Shown here piece after piece: positions 34,099-43,222 of a stretch of DNA of 64,000 bases. This DNA is from Metabacillus crassostreae (GTDB taxonomy: Bacteria; Bacillota; Bacilli; Bacillales; Bacillaceae), in the NCBI RefSeq assembly GCF_016908395.1, contig NZ_JAFBDU010000002.1, positions 434,001 through 498,000 of the forward strand, written 5' to 3'. Under the pieces are notes generated by a model. That model was not told where the DNA came from, did not search any database, and saw nothing but the letters and a program-made list of their open reading frames with translations. Both the position numbers and the translations under genes were made by a program. Each line of letters opens with the position of its first letter. Within the stretch, counting starts at the first letter, position 1.

Positions 34099-35217
34099 TC
34101 ACCTCACTACCTTTGCTAGATTACGTGTGATGGAAAAAGCTTCTACATAGTCTTCATTTAGTTTTCTTTTTAAGATTAAATCTCTAACCAATGTCCCTGT
34201 TTTTGGTGCAAGTAAAATACCATTTCGATAATGCCCTGTTGCAAAATAAATATTTTCTCCATTTGGATGCTGACCAATATAAGGTTTACCATCATCCGTT
34301 TGTGGTCTTAATCCTGCCCATGTTTCAAGTAGCTTTGCAGATTTAATAGTTGGTAGAATCGGAGTTGTTTTTTCGATCAGCGACTGAATACCTCCAAGTG
34401 TTGGTGTTGTACTCCAATCATTTTCGACCATTGTAGCACCAACCACTAATCGACCATCACCTTTAGGAACAATATAGCAATGATCATAGAAAATCGTTTT
34501 TTCCAGACTAATATTTTCGCTAGATACAGCAAGACATTCTCCTTTAACAGGCTTGATCTTTATCTCTAAAGCAAGCTTTTTAAAGAAATAATCACTCCAT
34601 ACACCATTTGCAATCACAATATGACTACAATTATAAGTGCTTTGTGTTGTAGAAAGAATATACTCTTCTACACCAATTTTTTTTATCGAATGAACGGGAG
34701 AGTTTTCAACTATCACAGCACCTAGTAAACTAGCAGATTTTGAAAAAGCCGCACATACATGTTTTGGGGAAACGTGACCATCTTCTGGTATATAAAGTCC
34801 TCCCACAATTTCCTGAGAAAGATTAGGCTCCATAGCTAATACCTGCTGTTTTGAATGCCATTCTAGTGAATGATGTTCTTTATAAGCCGCTTTCAACTCA
34901 TCGGCTTCTATCTCTGTAAAAGCAAGCTTATACATTCCTTTGTCAACATGCTGGATATTAATTTGTGATAAGTTAGTAAGTTCATCACTTAAGGCTTTAT
35001 ATTGCTGTTGACTTTCTTTAGCAAATTGAAAGAAAGCATCATTGCTTTCAAGCTCAGAATTTGCTCCTAACATACCAGCTGCAGCACTTGTTGCACCTGC
35101 TCCAACTTTATTACCTTCTAATACAACAACTGAGATATTTTCCTTAGCTAGCTGATAAGCAATAGATTGACCAATTATTCCTCCACCAATAATCCCAACA
35201 TCAAATTTCGCATTCAT
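34099..35217 (-). CDS. thiO: Glycine oxidase
   Basis: FAD enzyme oxidising glycine to the imine used by ThiG. The 372 aa start with the dinucleotide-binding motif GIIGGGIIGQSIAYQLA (8-24) and end with the DAAO-type AGLRPQTDDGKPYIG and FATGHYRNGILLAPKTG. It starts 6 bp after tenI ends and is followed within 5 bp by thiS. Confidence 0.94.
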   Translation of the reverse strand: MNAKFDVGIIGGGIIGQSIAYQLAKENISVVVLEGNKVGAGATSAAAGMLGANSELESNDAFFQFAKESQQQYKALSDELTNLSQINIQHVDKGMYKLAFTEIEADELKAAYKEHHSLEWHSKQQVLAMEPNLSQEIVGGLYIPEDGHVSPKHVCAAFSKSASLLGAVIVENSPVHSIKKIGVEEYILSTTQSTYNCSHIVIANGVWSDYFFKKLALEIKIKPVKGECLAVSSENISLEKTIFYDHCYIVPKGDGRLVVGATMVENDWSTTPTLGGIQSLIEKTTPILPTIKSAKLLETWAGLRPQTDDGKPYIGQHPNGENIYFATGHYRNGILLAPKTGTLVRDLILKRKLNEDYVEAFSITRNLAKVVR

Positions 35218-35223
35218 TATGAA

Positions 35224-35832
35224 TCACCCCTTTGCGATCGATTTTCTCAATTTCTTTAAAGCAGTATTTGGGTCATCGCTTTGCATAACATAAGACATAA
35301 CTGCAATTCCCTTTAGCTTTAACCCTTTAAGTTCACTTATATTTGAAGGATCAATTCCTCCAATTGCAATAACAGGAATTTCAATTTTCTCAAGTATTTC
35401 ACGTAATTGTTTTACACCTCTAGGCGCAAGATTTTGTTTTGAATTTGTCTCAAAAATATGACCAAAGATAACATAATCAGCACCAGCTTTTTCACAAATC
35501 AGAGCTTCTTCTACAGAATGAACAGAACTACCTACTCTTAATGTTGAATTAAATCTTTTCACATCCTCTATTGAGAAACTATGACCAGGTAAATGAACAT
35601 TAGGGGTGTGATTTAGTATAGCAACATCAAGTCTATCATTTATGACTAATTTTTCTTTTGGAACACCTAGTGTGATTAATTTAGAAACAATATCCATCAG
35701 CTCTGATGCTGTTTTGTTTCTTTCTCGAATATGGATATAATCCACTTTTTCATGACAAATCATAATTCTCTTTACTAAATCATCGATTGATTGTTTGCCA
35801 TCAGTTATTACATGTATTTCCATGATGCTCAC
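35224..35832 (-). CDS. tenI: Thiazole tautomerase TenI
   Basis: The 202 aa TIM-barrel is of the ThiE/TenI family, with NDRLDVAI, LPGHSFSIEDV, GADYVIFGHIFET and IPVIAIGGIDPSNI. TenI aromatises the thiazole carboxylate made by ThiG. The ThiE coupling enzyme is the close relative; TenI is chosen by operon place and by the GHIFET motif near residue 125, where ThiE usually has GP-type sequence. It is the first gene after the TPP riboswitch. The usual preceding gene tenA (thiaminase II) is absent. Confidence 0.88.
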   Translation of the reverse strand: MSIMEIHVITDGKQSIDDLVKRIMICHEKVDYIHIRERNKTASELMDIVSKLITLGVPKEKLVINDRLDVAILNHTPNVHLPGHSFSIEDVKRFNSTLRVGSSVHSVEEALICEKAGADYVIFGHIFETNSKQNLAPRGVKQLREILEKIEIPVIAIGGIDPSNISELKGLKLKGIAVMSYVMQSDDPNTALKKLRKSIAKG

Positions 35833-35935
35833 CTAATTTATTTTATTTCAATATCTCAGCTCAAAAAACATAAACTAGTTTTAAAGCTAATAACAACATT
35901 CTTTTAGAAAAGAGTTAAGTTTTATAAATAAATGC

Positions 35936-35967
35936 AAAAAACCACTTTCATTGTAAGAAAGTGGTTT
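35936..35967 (-). terminator. TPP riboswitch expression platform (terminator)
   Basis: AAACCACTTTC / GAAAGTGGTTT stem with T run on the minus strand. The 5' arm CCACTT can pair instead with GAAGTGG at the 3' end of the aptamer, which would make TPP binding promote termination. Confidence 0.85.
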
Positions 35968-35992
35968 ACATACATAAGTAATATGCCGTAAT

Positions 35993-36088
35993 CCACTTCC
36001 CTACGCTGGTATAATCCAGATCAGGTTATGAGGGTCTTAAAGTAACACTTTAATCTCAGCCCTTGAAAATTAGGGCACCCCTAGCGGT
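35993..36088 (-). promoter_or_regulatory. TPP (THI-box) riboswitch
   Basis: On the minus strand the aptamer reads CTAGGGGTGCCC, GGGCTGAGA, ACCCTCATAACCTGATCTGG and ACCAGCGTAGGGAAG. These are the conserved THI elements in the right order, with P1, P2/P3 (variable arm TTAAAGTGTTACTTTAA) and P4/P5. It controls the tenI-thiO-thiS-thiG-thiF-thiD operon, about 160 bp upstream of tenI. Confidence 0.95.
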
Positions 36089-36574
36089 TATCTTTATAAT
36101 ATTTAATTCTATCATACCAAATGATTTTTATCTTTCAAGGAAAAAGATAATTCTACAAGAAATATTATGGTTCTAATTTCAATTTTTGGTGAAAATAGCC
36201 TATAAATGTGTAGAATAAAATAATACTTTTAGTAGATATTTAACCTTTTAGCTTACAAAGCGAATGGGCGATTCAGAATCAAGTGTTTATCGTACTTTTT
36301 GTTTTTTGTCTTCATGTGCTCGTACAACTAGAAACAAAAAGCATTCGAAAAACCTTACAGATTAGTCGTTATTTAAGCGCTGCGTTATGGAAGCCATCGA
36401 ATAACTGGCTTAGGAAGATTGAAGGGAAAGTCATCCCATAATGAGTAAACTGTCAATGTCATACTAGTCTAATTGTAAATTATTTTTTCTAAATGGATAG
36501 AGCCACTTTAGTTGAACATTTACTTTTTTGGCTCAAAACGTAGCAATAATTAAAACTGAAAATTCTGTAATTAT
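36089..36574. other. Intergenic stretch at the edge of the accessory patch
   Basis: No open frame with a ribosome site and no strong hairpin or RNA motif was found. It marks the switch from the thi operon to non-backbone sequence. Confidence 0.4.
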
Positions 36575-36739
36575 TTATGCAACACTAGTGGCAAATAATA
36601 CATTTATAATTTCATCTTCTTGATCTTCTATATGTTTTTCAACCCATTCTAGATTCCTAATAAGCGGTGACCAATTACCACTAGAGGTAAACCAACCCCA
36701 TAGTTCTCTCACCTTTAAAGTTTCAGTTTGTGTTCTCAT
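36575..36739 (-). CDS. Short hypothetical ORF, possibly a gene fragment
   Basis: A 54-aa frame, MRTQTETLKVRELWGWFTSS ... NVLFATSVA, with a protein-like composition (two Trp pairs, helical acidic end EKHIEDQEDEII). No ribosome site precedes ATG 36739, so it may be the remainder of a larger gene. Not recognised. Confidence 0.3.
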   Translation of the reverse strand: MRTQTETLKVRELWGWFTSSGNWSPLIRNLEWVEKHIEDQEDEIINVLFATSVA

Positions 36740-36919
36740 GGATCCAGCTGACTAAAACAAGTACTCCTCCAGATATGTTTTTTCCTTTTTAAATATAACC
36801 AAAATTATTTCTTCATAAAATAACTAATTATCTCATGTAAACTCACCCATTTAACTTATTAGCCCTGTCAGGTATGTTTTAAAAGCATATTCTATTTGTA
36901 GTGAAAGGAGTTGATAATT

Positions 36920-37831
36920 TTGAAAATTACTGAAAATAACTTCGGGAAAATAGGATGCTGTCCAAATTTTTCGAAAAAGAAAAAATCCTGCGATTGCCCT
37001 CCAGGACCACGAGGACCACGAGGACCACAGGGAGACATCGGACCTGCTGGGCCACGCGGGCCACGAGGAGCAAGGGGGGAAACGGGAGCTACTGGACCTC
37101 AAGGGCCTGTTGGACCTCAAGGGGAAACAGGGGCTACTGGACCTCAAGGACCTGCTGGACCTCAAGGGGAAACAGGGGCTACTGGACCTCAAGGGCCTGT
37201 TGGACCTCAAGGGGAAACAGGGGCTACTGGACCTCAAGGGCCTGTTGGACCTCAAGGGGAAACAGGGGCTACTGGACCTCAAGGGCCTGTTGGACCTCAA
37301 GGACCTGCTGGACCTCAAGGGGAAACAGGGGCTACTGGACCTCAAGGGCCTGTTGGACCTCAAGGGGAAACGGGGGCTACTGGACCTCAAGGGCCTGCTG
37401 GAGGAGTATTAGCGTTTGCAGATTTTTATGCTTTGATGCCTCCAGATAATGTAGCAACAGTTGCTATCGGTGGAGATGTAGATTTTCCGCAAGATGGACC
37501 TATTAGTGCTAATGGACTAATTGCCCGCGCTAGTGCTGATACATTTAACTTGGCTGAAATTGGCACTTATCAGGTTTTGTTTCAAGTAAGTGTCACCGAA
37601 GCTGGTCAGTTGGTCTTAACTATCAATGATGTTGAACTACCCTATACGGTGGTCGGGCGTGCAACTGGAACTTCTCAGATAGTTGGAATAGCTCTTGTGA
37701 CAACTTCAACCATCAATTCAATACTAACTGTCCGAAATCCTGCTGACAATTCCACAGCACTAACCATCACTCCTCTCGCTGGAGGAACAGAGCCTGTTTC
37801 AGCACACCTTGTTATCACGCGACTCGAATAA
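36920..37831 (+). CDS. Collagen-like (Gly-X-Y) surface protein, BclA-like
   Basis: The 303 aa start at TTG 36920, nine bases after AAAGGAG. A short N-terminus with cysteines ([14 protein letters not shown]) is followed by about 130 residues of uninterrupted Gly-X-Y triplets (about 28-160, [15 protein letters not shown] units), then a globular C-terminal domain of about 140 aa resembling the trimeric BclA/TNF-like end ([31 protein letters not shown]). Proteins of this type form hair-like filaments on spore or exosporium surfaces. The cysteine-rich start could allow coupling to coat protein. It sits in non-conserved DNA between the thi operon and yjbQ. Confidence 0.9.
   Translation: MKITENNFGKIGCCPNFSKKKKSCDCPPGPRGPRGPQGDIGPAGPRGPRGARGETGATGPQGPVGPQGETGATGPQGPAGPQGETGATGPQGPVGPQGETGATGPQGPVGPQGETGATGPQGPVGPQGPAGPQGETGATGPQGPVGPQGETGATGPQGPAGGVLAFADFYALMPPDNVATVAIGGDVDFPQDGPISANGLIARASADTFNLAEIGTYQVLFQVSVTEAGQLVLTINDVELPYTVVGRATGTSQIVGIALVTTSTINSILTVRNPADNSTALTITPLAGGTEPVSAHLVITRLE
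37090..37410 (+). repeat. 45-bp tandem repeat in the collagen-like gene
   Basis: About six units of 45 bp code for [15 protein letters not shown], with an 18-bp GPQGPA insertion in the fifth unit and Val/Ala switches. DNA identity between units is nearly complete, so the repeat number is likely to vary by slippage. Long open frames in the other five reading frames across this segment are by-products. Confidence 0.9.
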
Positions 37832-38222
37832 AAATAACATGATGTAGTAGCGGGGTTATTTTGAGACCCCTAAGAAGTCTTTACCCTCGGAATAAATAAA
37901 TACAATTTTGCTTTGCTTATTTTGTTCATATCCACACTTTCGCTTATAACATAGTTTATTTGTTAATTATATGTAATAGGCATTGAAAAAGGATCTTCAT
38001 ATTCGAAGATCCCCTCTTTTATTGATTATTAAATTGACGCACCCGTAATATATAACACGACAAAGAATTTAACCCTTTACATACACAGTGCAAAAGTAGT
38101 AGTGAAACAAAGCAGGATAAATGATAAAATACTTGATCCAGAATGGGTAAGATTGTTTTTAGATGTTATAATCATCTGAAACTGAATAATGACAGGTCTT
38201 TTTTATTACAAGTTTCCTTAGA
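37832..38222. other. Intergenic stretch after the collagen-like gene
   Basis: Contains one terminator (37986-38024) and otherwise no supported gene. A plus-strand frame at 38143-38430 lies antisense to the methyltransferase relic and is rejected. Confidence 0.4.
37986..38024 (+). terminator. Terminator downstream of the collagen-like gene
   Basis: GGATCTTC-ATATTC-GAAGATCC followed by CCTCTTTTATT. Confidence 0.7.
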
Positions 38223-38596
38223 TTACGCAGCAAAGTATCTTTTAATTTCTTCGACAATTCCAAGAACATTCTCGACAATGTACACTTCCGGTTGTGCTAA
38301 AGCTACATGTCTAGAGAAGTGTAGGAATAAACATCACCTGTTCTTGTGCCAGAAATATCAGCAATACGACTGTATTTATTTCAAGGGAAAGTGCCGATAT
38401 AAACATCTGCATCTTGTTGATCTAGCATAGTGATCTTTGTAATATCAGTTTCATCCACTTTATGGTTAAAGTTCATCCTTAACGTTTCCCATCCGACTTT
38501 ATCTATTTCGAGGGATTCAAGAACATCTATCCCTGACTCGTTCATTCCTAGATCCATTCCTCCAGCACCACTAAGATAACTTTTTGCTGTTATCAT
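38223..38596 (-). pseudogene. Decayed DNA (cytosine-5) methyltransferase
   Basis: From ATG 38596 (ribosome site GGAGAAGGG) the frame reads through motif I (YLSGAGGMDLGMNESG), the EIDKVGWETLRMNFNH acceptor region and DADVYIGTFP, then hits TGA exactly where the catalytic Pro-Cys cysteine should be (TGC to TGA fits). Sense continues in the same frame with NKYSRIADISGTRTGD, then a frameshift gives HVALAQPEVYIVENVLGI, the ENV motif, and stops at 38223. Target-recognition and C-terminal motifs are gone. It is therefore a dead restriction-modification or phage methylase. Confidence 0.85.
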
Positions 38597-38737
38597 TTTC
38601 CCTTCTCCTGTCTAACTCTTTCTGGGCGTATTCTTTTTCCCAATCACTGTATTTTTCTTTATAATTACCCATTGCAGCTGAGAATCATCCATAACAATTA
38701 GATTCTGAAGAAAAAGTTTACTGAGTCTGTCTTGCAT
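38571..38737 (-). pseudogene. Frameshifted small ORF upstream of the methylase relic
   Basis: ATG 38737 has an excellent ribosome site (GGAGGAGG) and reads MQDRLSKLFLQNLIVMDDSQ, then leaves the likely frame and stops at 38612. The second frame from 38672 reads GNYKEKYSDWEKEYAQKELD and runs to 38571, overlapping the methylase start. Joined by one frameshift, they give a plausible charged protein of about 54 aa of phage type. Not recognised. Confidence 0.45.
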
Positions 38738-38796
38738 CTTTTCCTCCTCCAGTTTTTAAGGAACTATGTATCAACTTCTAAACAATGATCACAACA

Positions 38797-38922
38797 TCAT
38801 TCGCAATAAAGCCAAACTTCATGATCAAATAAAAATACTTCTTTTCCACACCTACCACAGTTTCCTGTTCTGTGTTTTATTAATACTTCAGCGAATGAGG
38901 TATTATAAATAATCATAGCCAT
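38797..38922 (-). CDS. Tiny zinc-ribbon-like protein
   Basis: A 41-aa protein (MAMIIYNTSFAEVLIKHRTG then NCGRCGKEVFLF ... WLYCE) with C22-x2-C25 and C40. AAGGAG lies nine bases before ATG 38922. Such small CxxC proteins are common in phages and mobile elements. It heads the same minus-strand unit as the two relics above. Confidence 0.5.
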   Translation of the reverse strand: MAMIIYNTSFAEVLIKHRTGNCGRCGKEVFLFDHEVWLYCE

Positions 38923-39130
38923 GCATTTTCACTCCTTCGTAATTTCCATCAATTCTATATATTCTTAAGTCAGAAATAAGCAACTTTCATTGTTCCAGAA
39001 AAACGCCCGATTACGGAAGATCCACTCTCTATTGAATAGTATTCTTGAAATACGACATAAACAGAGAATAATTTCTCCGAGATTAGGTAACATATTATTA
39101 ACTTAAATAAGATTATCGGAAGGACAATTT

Positions 39131-39619
39131 ATGAATAAATTTGAAAAATATACGCTTAGATTTTTGTTGATATTTGGTTTAGTTTCTTTTTTTAATTTAA
39201 TGAGAAAAACTCCAGTTAAAGACTGGATGCTTATTTTTTTATTTAAAGGATATCTCTCCTCAATTCTAGATCAGTTACTTGCAAAAAAAGGCTATATTTC
39301 TTATCCAGTTAAGTTATTCAAGTTGTTTGATATTAGTTTTATATTCGATTACTTGCTCTACCCTATCGCCTGCGTATATTATAATCAAGTAACAAAATCA
39401 TCCAATTTACTTGCAGTTTTTATGAAGTCACTTTACTTTAGTGTACCAATGACTTTAGTGGAACATTTTTTTGAAACTAGAACAAGTTTGATAAAATTTA
39501 AAAAAGGCTGGAGTTCCTTTACTAGTTTTTATACGATAACAATTACATTTTTGATATCTAGAACTTTTATAGCCATTATTAGAAAATCCCCGAATACACA
39601 AGTTCCTGAAAATAAATAG
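39131..39619 (+). CDS. CBO0543 family membrane protein
   Basis: The 162 aa are strongly hydrophobic with about four or five membrane helices. They show the features of the CBO0543 group: an N-terminal RFLLIFGLVSFFNLMRKTP, the KGYLSSILDQLLAKKG loop, and VEHFFETRTSLIKFKKGWSS near residue 115. Function is unknown; multiple copies are common in spore-forming Bacillaceae. AAGGAC ribosome site. A terminator overlaps its end. Confidence 0.75.
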   Translation: MNKFEKYTLRFLLIFGLVSFFNLMRKTPVKDWMLIFLFKGYLSSILDQLLAKKGYISYPVKLFKLFDISFIFDYLLYPIACVYYNQVTKSSNLLAVFMKSLYFSVPMTLVEHFFETRTSLIKFKKGWSSFTSFYTITITFLISRTFIAIIRKSPNTQVPENK

Positions 39620-39631
39620 GAACTTGTTTTA
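39599..39631 (+). terminator. Terminator of the CBO0543-family gene
   Basis: ACAAGTTCCT / AGGAACTTGT hairpin followed by TTT. The stop codon lies in the right arm region. Confidence 0.75.
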
Positions 39632-39690
39632 TGTCGTAATTATTGTCTACTACGTCATAAAAAAGTTACTCCACAATCACCTGTTTGTTG

Positions 39691-39727
39691 AATAAAAAAA
39701 ATCCTGCATTTCAATGCAGGATTTTTA
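39691..39727. terminator. Terminator downstream of yjbQ
   Basis: AAATCCTGCAT-TTCA-ATGCAGGATTT, with A and T runs on both sides; bidirectional. Confidence 0.8.
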
Positions 39728-39833
39728 ATTAATTTCACTTGAAACAATCAAACTACGTTCAAAATGACTTACTGTATATAAAAACAAATTCACTAATACT
39801 TTTAGTGCTAAGGTATATGTCAACACTAAAAAT

Positions 39834-41687
39834 TTAATAATTAAACTCTAGCTCTTGGCGTAACTCATTCACATATTCTCTTGAACCTGTCACAATCAAA
39901 CGATCCCCAAGCTTCAAGTCTGTGTCTCCATGTGGTACAAGTGAATCTTTCCCTCTAAAGATACGTACAAAGATAATATCTCCAGTAAACGGGAAATTAC
40001 GTAATAGGATATTATCATATTTCGCATTATTTAAATTAATTTGGTAAAGTGTTGTTTCTTGATTTGTTAAAATTCTCATAACACTTGGTGCTTCAATGAG
40101 TGCGCGTAGCATTGTTTTTGTCGAAAGCAGTGTGGAGAAAATATCAATACCCTTATCCTTAAGCTTTGCTCCCAAATCTGGAGAAGCTACACTTGCAATC
40201 ACGCGTTCAACTTCCTGCTCTTTAGCAAACAATGCAATCTCTGCATTTCTATCTTCATTTCCAGTCGCAACGACAATTAAATCTACATCAAATGCATTTT
40301 GTTCTTTTAAAGTATCTAAATTAAAGTCTATAACTTCTCGGATATCAAAAAGCGATTGTGATATTTGCTTATCTATTTTATCTTGATGTACATGATAAAC
40401 TGTTGTTTCATAAAGCTCTGGATTTAACTCTCTTGTAACTGGTAATGACATTTGGTTTGCGCCAATAAAGGAAACCTTGATCTTCGTTTGCTCTGATTCA
40501 CTTTTTGGAAAAAGCTTTTTAAAGAAGATTGGCGTGACTATACTTGTAATTACAGCTACTAAAATGAGCGCTCCTGACATTTCTGATGTAATAATCTCCA
40601 TTCTTTCACCAATAGTCGCAGCAGCAATAACCAATGAAAGAGTCGAAGTTAGAAGGAAACCAGAAGCTAATGTTGTTTTTAAGTCATACCATCTTCTTAG
40701 ATATAAGATTGGTACTATTTTCGAAATTAATAATGCTATAAATAATAACGGAATTAACAAGAAGATATTTGGGTCTTTAAACAATGCCCAAATGTCTAGC
40801 TCTACCCCTACCATTACAAAGAATATCGGAATAAGAAAACCATAACCGAAAGAATCAAGCTTCTGAACCATTTCTTTATTTGGTGATAATAATGAAACAA
40901 GTACACCTGCTAAGAAAGCACCTAGAATATTCTCTGCTCCAATTGTTTCAGAAATGGCTACTAAGAGGATGATTAATGTAAATACTGCTCTTGTACCGAT
41001 TTGAATCGTTCCTTTAGACATCGTTTCAATAAAGGATCGATTTTTAAAGGTTTTACCTAAGAAGTACAGCGCTACACCAGCTCCAAAGAGAATTAATAAT
41101 AGCCATGTATTATTATCTCCCCCGCCATATATCGATGCAAAAACGGCTAAAAGAATCATTGTTACTAAATCTGCTACTACCGCAACAAGTAAAATAATTT
41201 GCCCAATATTAGATTTCATTATTTGGGCATCTTTTAAGGTTGGTACAACAACACCTAGTGAAATTGTTGAAATGATTAGTGTCATTAAAAAGGCATTATC
41301 CATTAAACCTATCCAAACAAACCCATATGAAAGTAATAATGATAATGCAAATATGCCACTAAATACTACGAGAGATACTACAAACGCATTAGGGACATCT
41401 TTCCCTGAAGGCAGTTTTTCCTTCTTTTTACCTCCTGCAAATGCAGTAAAATCAATTTCTAATCCACTTAAAAACATAAGAAAAATAAATCCTAGTAGTG
41501 AAAGTGTTTCTAGCCACATATCTTGATGAACAACATCGAAACCACTTTTACCAATTATAAGTCCTACAATTATTTCAGCCACAACCACCGGCATAAAATT
41601 CATTTTCAAGCGGTGCAGTAAAATGGGTGTTAAAAATGCAGCTAAAATGACTATAACTAATGAAGTAACGGATGCTCCGTGCATCAT
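39834..41687 (-). CDS. yjbQ: CPA2-family cation/proton antiporter with TrkA domains (YjbQ)
   Basis: Membrane antiporter, 617 aa. Residues about 1-390 form the 12-13 helix CPA2 (KefB/GerN-like) domain, with FLMFLSGLEIDF, AVVADLVTMILLAVFA and the GAENILGAFLAGVLVSLL motif. About 405-525 is a TrkA-N (RCK) nucleotide-binding domain and about 530-617 a TrkA-C domain ending LRQELEFNY. Regulatory RCK domains point to K+ or Na+/H+ exchange gated by a nucleotide. It lies next to the ten/thi operon as in B. subtilis, separated here by the accessory patch. Confidence 0.92.
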   Translation of the reverse strand: MMHGASVTSLVIVILAAFLTPILLHRLKMNFMPVVVAEIIVGLIIGKSGFDVVHQDMWLETLSLLGFIFLMFLSGLEIDFTAFAGGKKKEKLPSGKDVPNAFVVSLVVFSGIFALSLLLSYGFVWIGLMDNAFLMTLIISTISLGVVVPTLKDAQIMKSNIGQIILLVAVVADLVTMILLAVFASIYGGGDNNTWLLLILFGAGVALYFLGKTFKNRSFIETMSKGTIQIGTRAVFTLIILLVAISETIGAENILGAFLAGVLVSLLSPNKEMVQKLDSFGYGFLIPIFFVMVGVELDIWALFKDPNIFLLIPLLFIALLISKIVPILYLRRWYDLKTTLASGFLLTSTLSLVIAAATIGERMEIITSEMSGALILVAVITSIVTPIFFKKLFPKSESEQTKIKVSFIGANQMSLPVTRELNPELYETTVYHVHQDKIDKQISQSLFDIREVIDFNLDTLKEQNAFDVDLIVVATGNEDRNAEIALFAKEQEVERVIASVASPDLGAKLKDKGIDIFSTLLSTKTMLRALIEAPSVMRILTNQETTLYQINLNNAKYDNILLRNFPFTGDIIFVRIFRGKDSLVPHGDTDLKLGDRLIVTGSREYVNELRQELEFNY

Positions 41688-41854
41688 ATCCCTCCTTTAT
41701 ATAAATAAGTATTGATTATATTCATTTGTTTATTGATTTAGCTCTTGAGTATGCATAATCTATACAATAAGCATATATAAAATGCTTTGAATTTTGTATT
41801 TATATGCTTCAATATTGTCTATAATTTCTACATAAGTCAAATAGGATGTATTGT

Positions 41855-43222
41855 TTAAATTAAATATTGCATAAATAAAGTAGCTAAACCAAAATAAATT
41901 AAGATACTGAGAATATCATTGATTGTTGTGATAAATGGTCCAGAAGCAACAGCAGGGTCAACCTTTAAACGATGCATAATTAGTGGGATGAAGGCACCAG
42001 CTATTGTTGCTACGATTAATGTCGCTAGAATCGATATCCCAACAAGAGTACCTAAGAAAATATCTCCTTGCCATATAAACACAACTAAGGTTACGACAAA
42101 CCCACAAATAGTTCCAGTAATTACCCCTGTTCCAGCTTCTCGAATAATTAACTTCCCTAGAGTTTGATCTTGCGTATCACCAACAGATATTCTTCTAACC
42201 GCTACTGCTAAAGCCTGTGTACCCGTATTTCCAGCCATACCAGCTATTAATGGAATAAAGACGGCAAGCATCGCAACCTTGTCTAATGTCTCTTCAAATC
42301 TTCCAATTAAACTCGCAGTGAACATCCCTAAAAATAACAAAATGATTAACCAAGGTAATCTAGATTTTGCTGCAGAAAATGGTCCACGATCCTGTGAATC
42401 GACATCTGAAACAGCCGCAAGCCTTGAGTAATCTTCACTTGCTTCTTCATCGATAACATCAACTATATCATCGACAGTAATAATTCCAAGTAAGTGATCT
42501 CTAAAATCAACAACAGGAAGTGCTAAGAAATTATAGTCCTTCATCTTTCTAGCTACTTCTTCTTGATCAACAGCAACAGTAACTGAATATACACGCTCGT
42601 TCATTATTTCGGAAATCATTGTATCAGGTTCATTTATGATTAAATCTCTCAATGATATGACCCCAACAAGTTTTTTATCCTCATCTATTACAAAAACATA
42701 ATAAATGGTTTCTGCATTTGGAGCTTCATTCTTTAGAATTTGCATAGCAGAATGAACAGTTTGATTCGCATGTATTGCGATATACTCCGTCGTCATGATA
42801 CTACCGGCAGTATATTCCTCATAATGAAGCAGCTCTCGGATTTCTTCAGCTGCATCATCGTCCATGATGGTTAAGTAATTAGCAACTTGATCTTTATCTA
42901 GTTCATTTAAAACATCAACAGCATCATCGGCATACATCTGTGCCAACATTTGTGCAGCAAAAGTGGGATCCATTTCAGATAAATATGTCTCATATTGATC
43001 ATCTTCATCTTCAATATTCTCAAATACAGCAGCCATTTCTTCTGGAGATAAAAAATGATATACTATTAAGCGATCGTGATCTTCTAATCTCACAAAGAAC
43101 TTTGCTTGGTCATATGGATGCTGTTCTAAAAAGATTTCCCGAAATTGATCCATATTATTTTCGGAAATTGCGGTTAATAATGTTCCTTCTTCAAGTTCAA
43201 GTTTTTCTCTCTCCTCTGACAT
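41855..43222 (-). CDS. mgtE: Magnesium transporter MgtE
   Basis: Mg2+-gated Mg2+ channel, 455 aa. The cytosolic N domain (about 10-135, helical, with DAVDVLNELDKDQVANYL), two CBS domains (about 138-260, with IVDVIDEE at the end), the plug helix and five membrane helices (about 290-455) are all present, including GNTGTQALAVAVR and the pore-side PLIMHRLKVDPAVASGPF. No M-box riboswitch was found in the leader. Divergent from rodA. Confidence 0.94.
   Translation of the reverse strand: MSEEREKLELEEGTLLTAISENNMDQFREIFLEQHPYDQAKFFVRLEDHDRLIVYHFLSPEEMAAVFENIEDEDDQYETYLSEMDPTFAAQMLAQMYADDAVDVLNELDKDQVANYLTIMDDDAAEEIRELLHYEEYTAGSIMTTEYIAIHANQTVHSAMQILKNEAPNAETIYYVFVIDEDKKLVGVISLRDLIINEPDTMISEIMNERVYSVTVAVDQEEVARKMKDYNFLALPVVDFRDHLLGIITVDDIVDVIDEEASEDYSRLAAVSDVDSQDRGPFSAAKSRLPWLIILLFLGMFTASLIGRFEETLDKVAMLAVFIPLIAGMAGNTGTQALAVAVRRISVGDTQDQTLGKLIIREAGTGVITGTICGFVVTLVVFIWQGDIFLGTLVGISILATLIVATIAGAFIPLIMHRLKVDPAVASGPFITTINDILSILIYFGLATLFMQYLI

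Noticed and set aside
36851-37449. Long open frames on the minus strand and in other plus frames across the collagen-like gene
   Set aside because: They arise from the 45-bp repeat, which has no stops in any frame; Ser/Arg/Pro or Trp/Arg repeat products are artefacts.
38143-38430. 95-codon plus-strand frame with cysteines
   Set aside because: Antisense to the methyltransferase relic, whose motifs are clear on the other strand.
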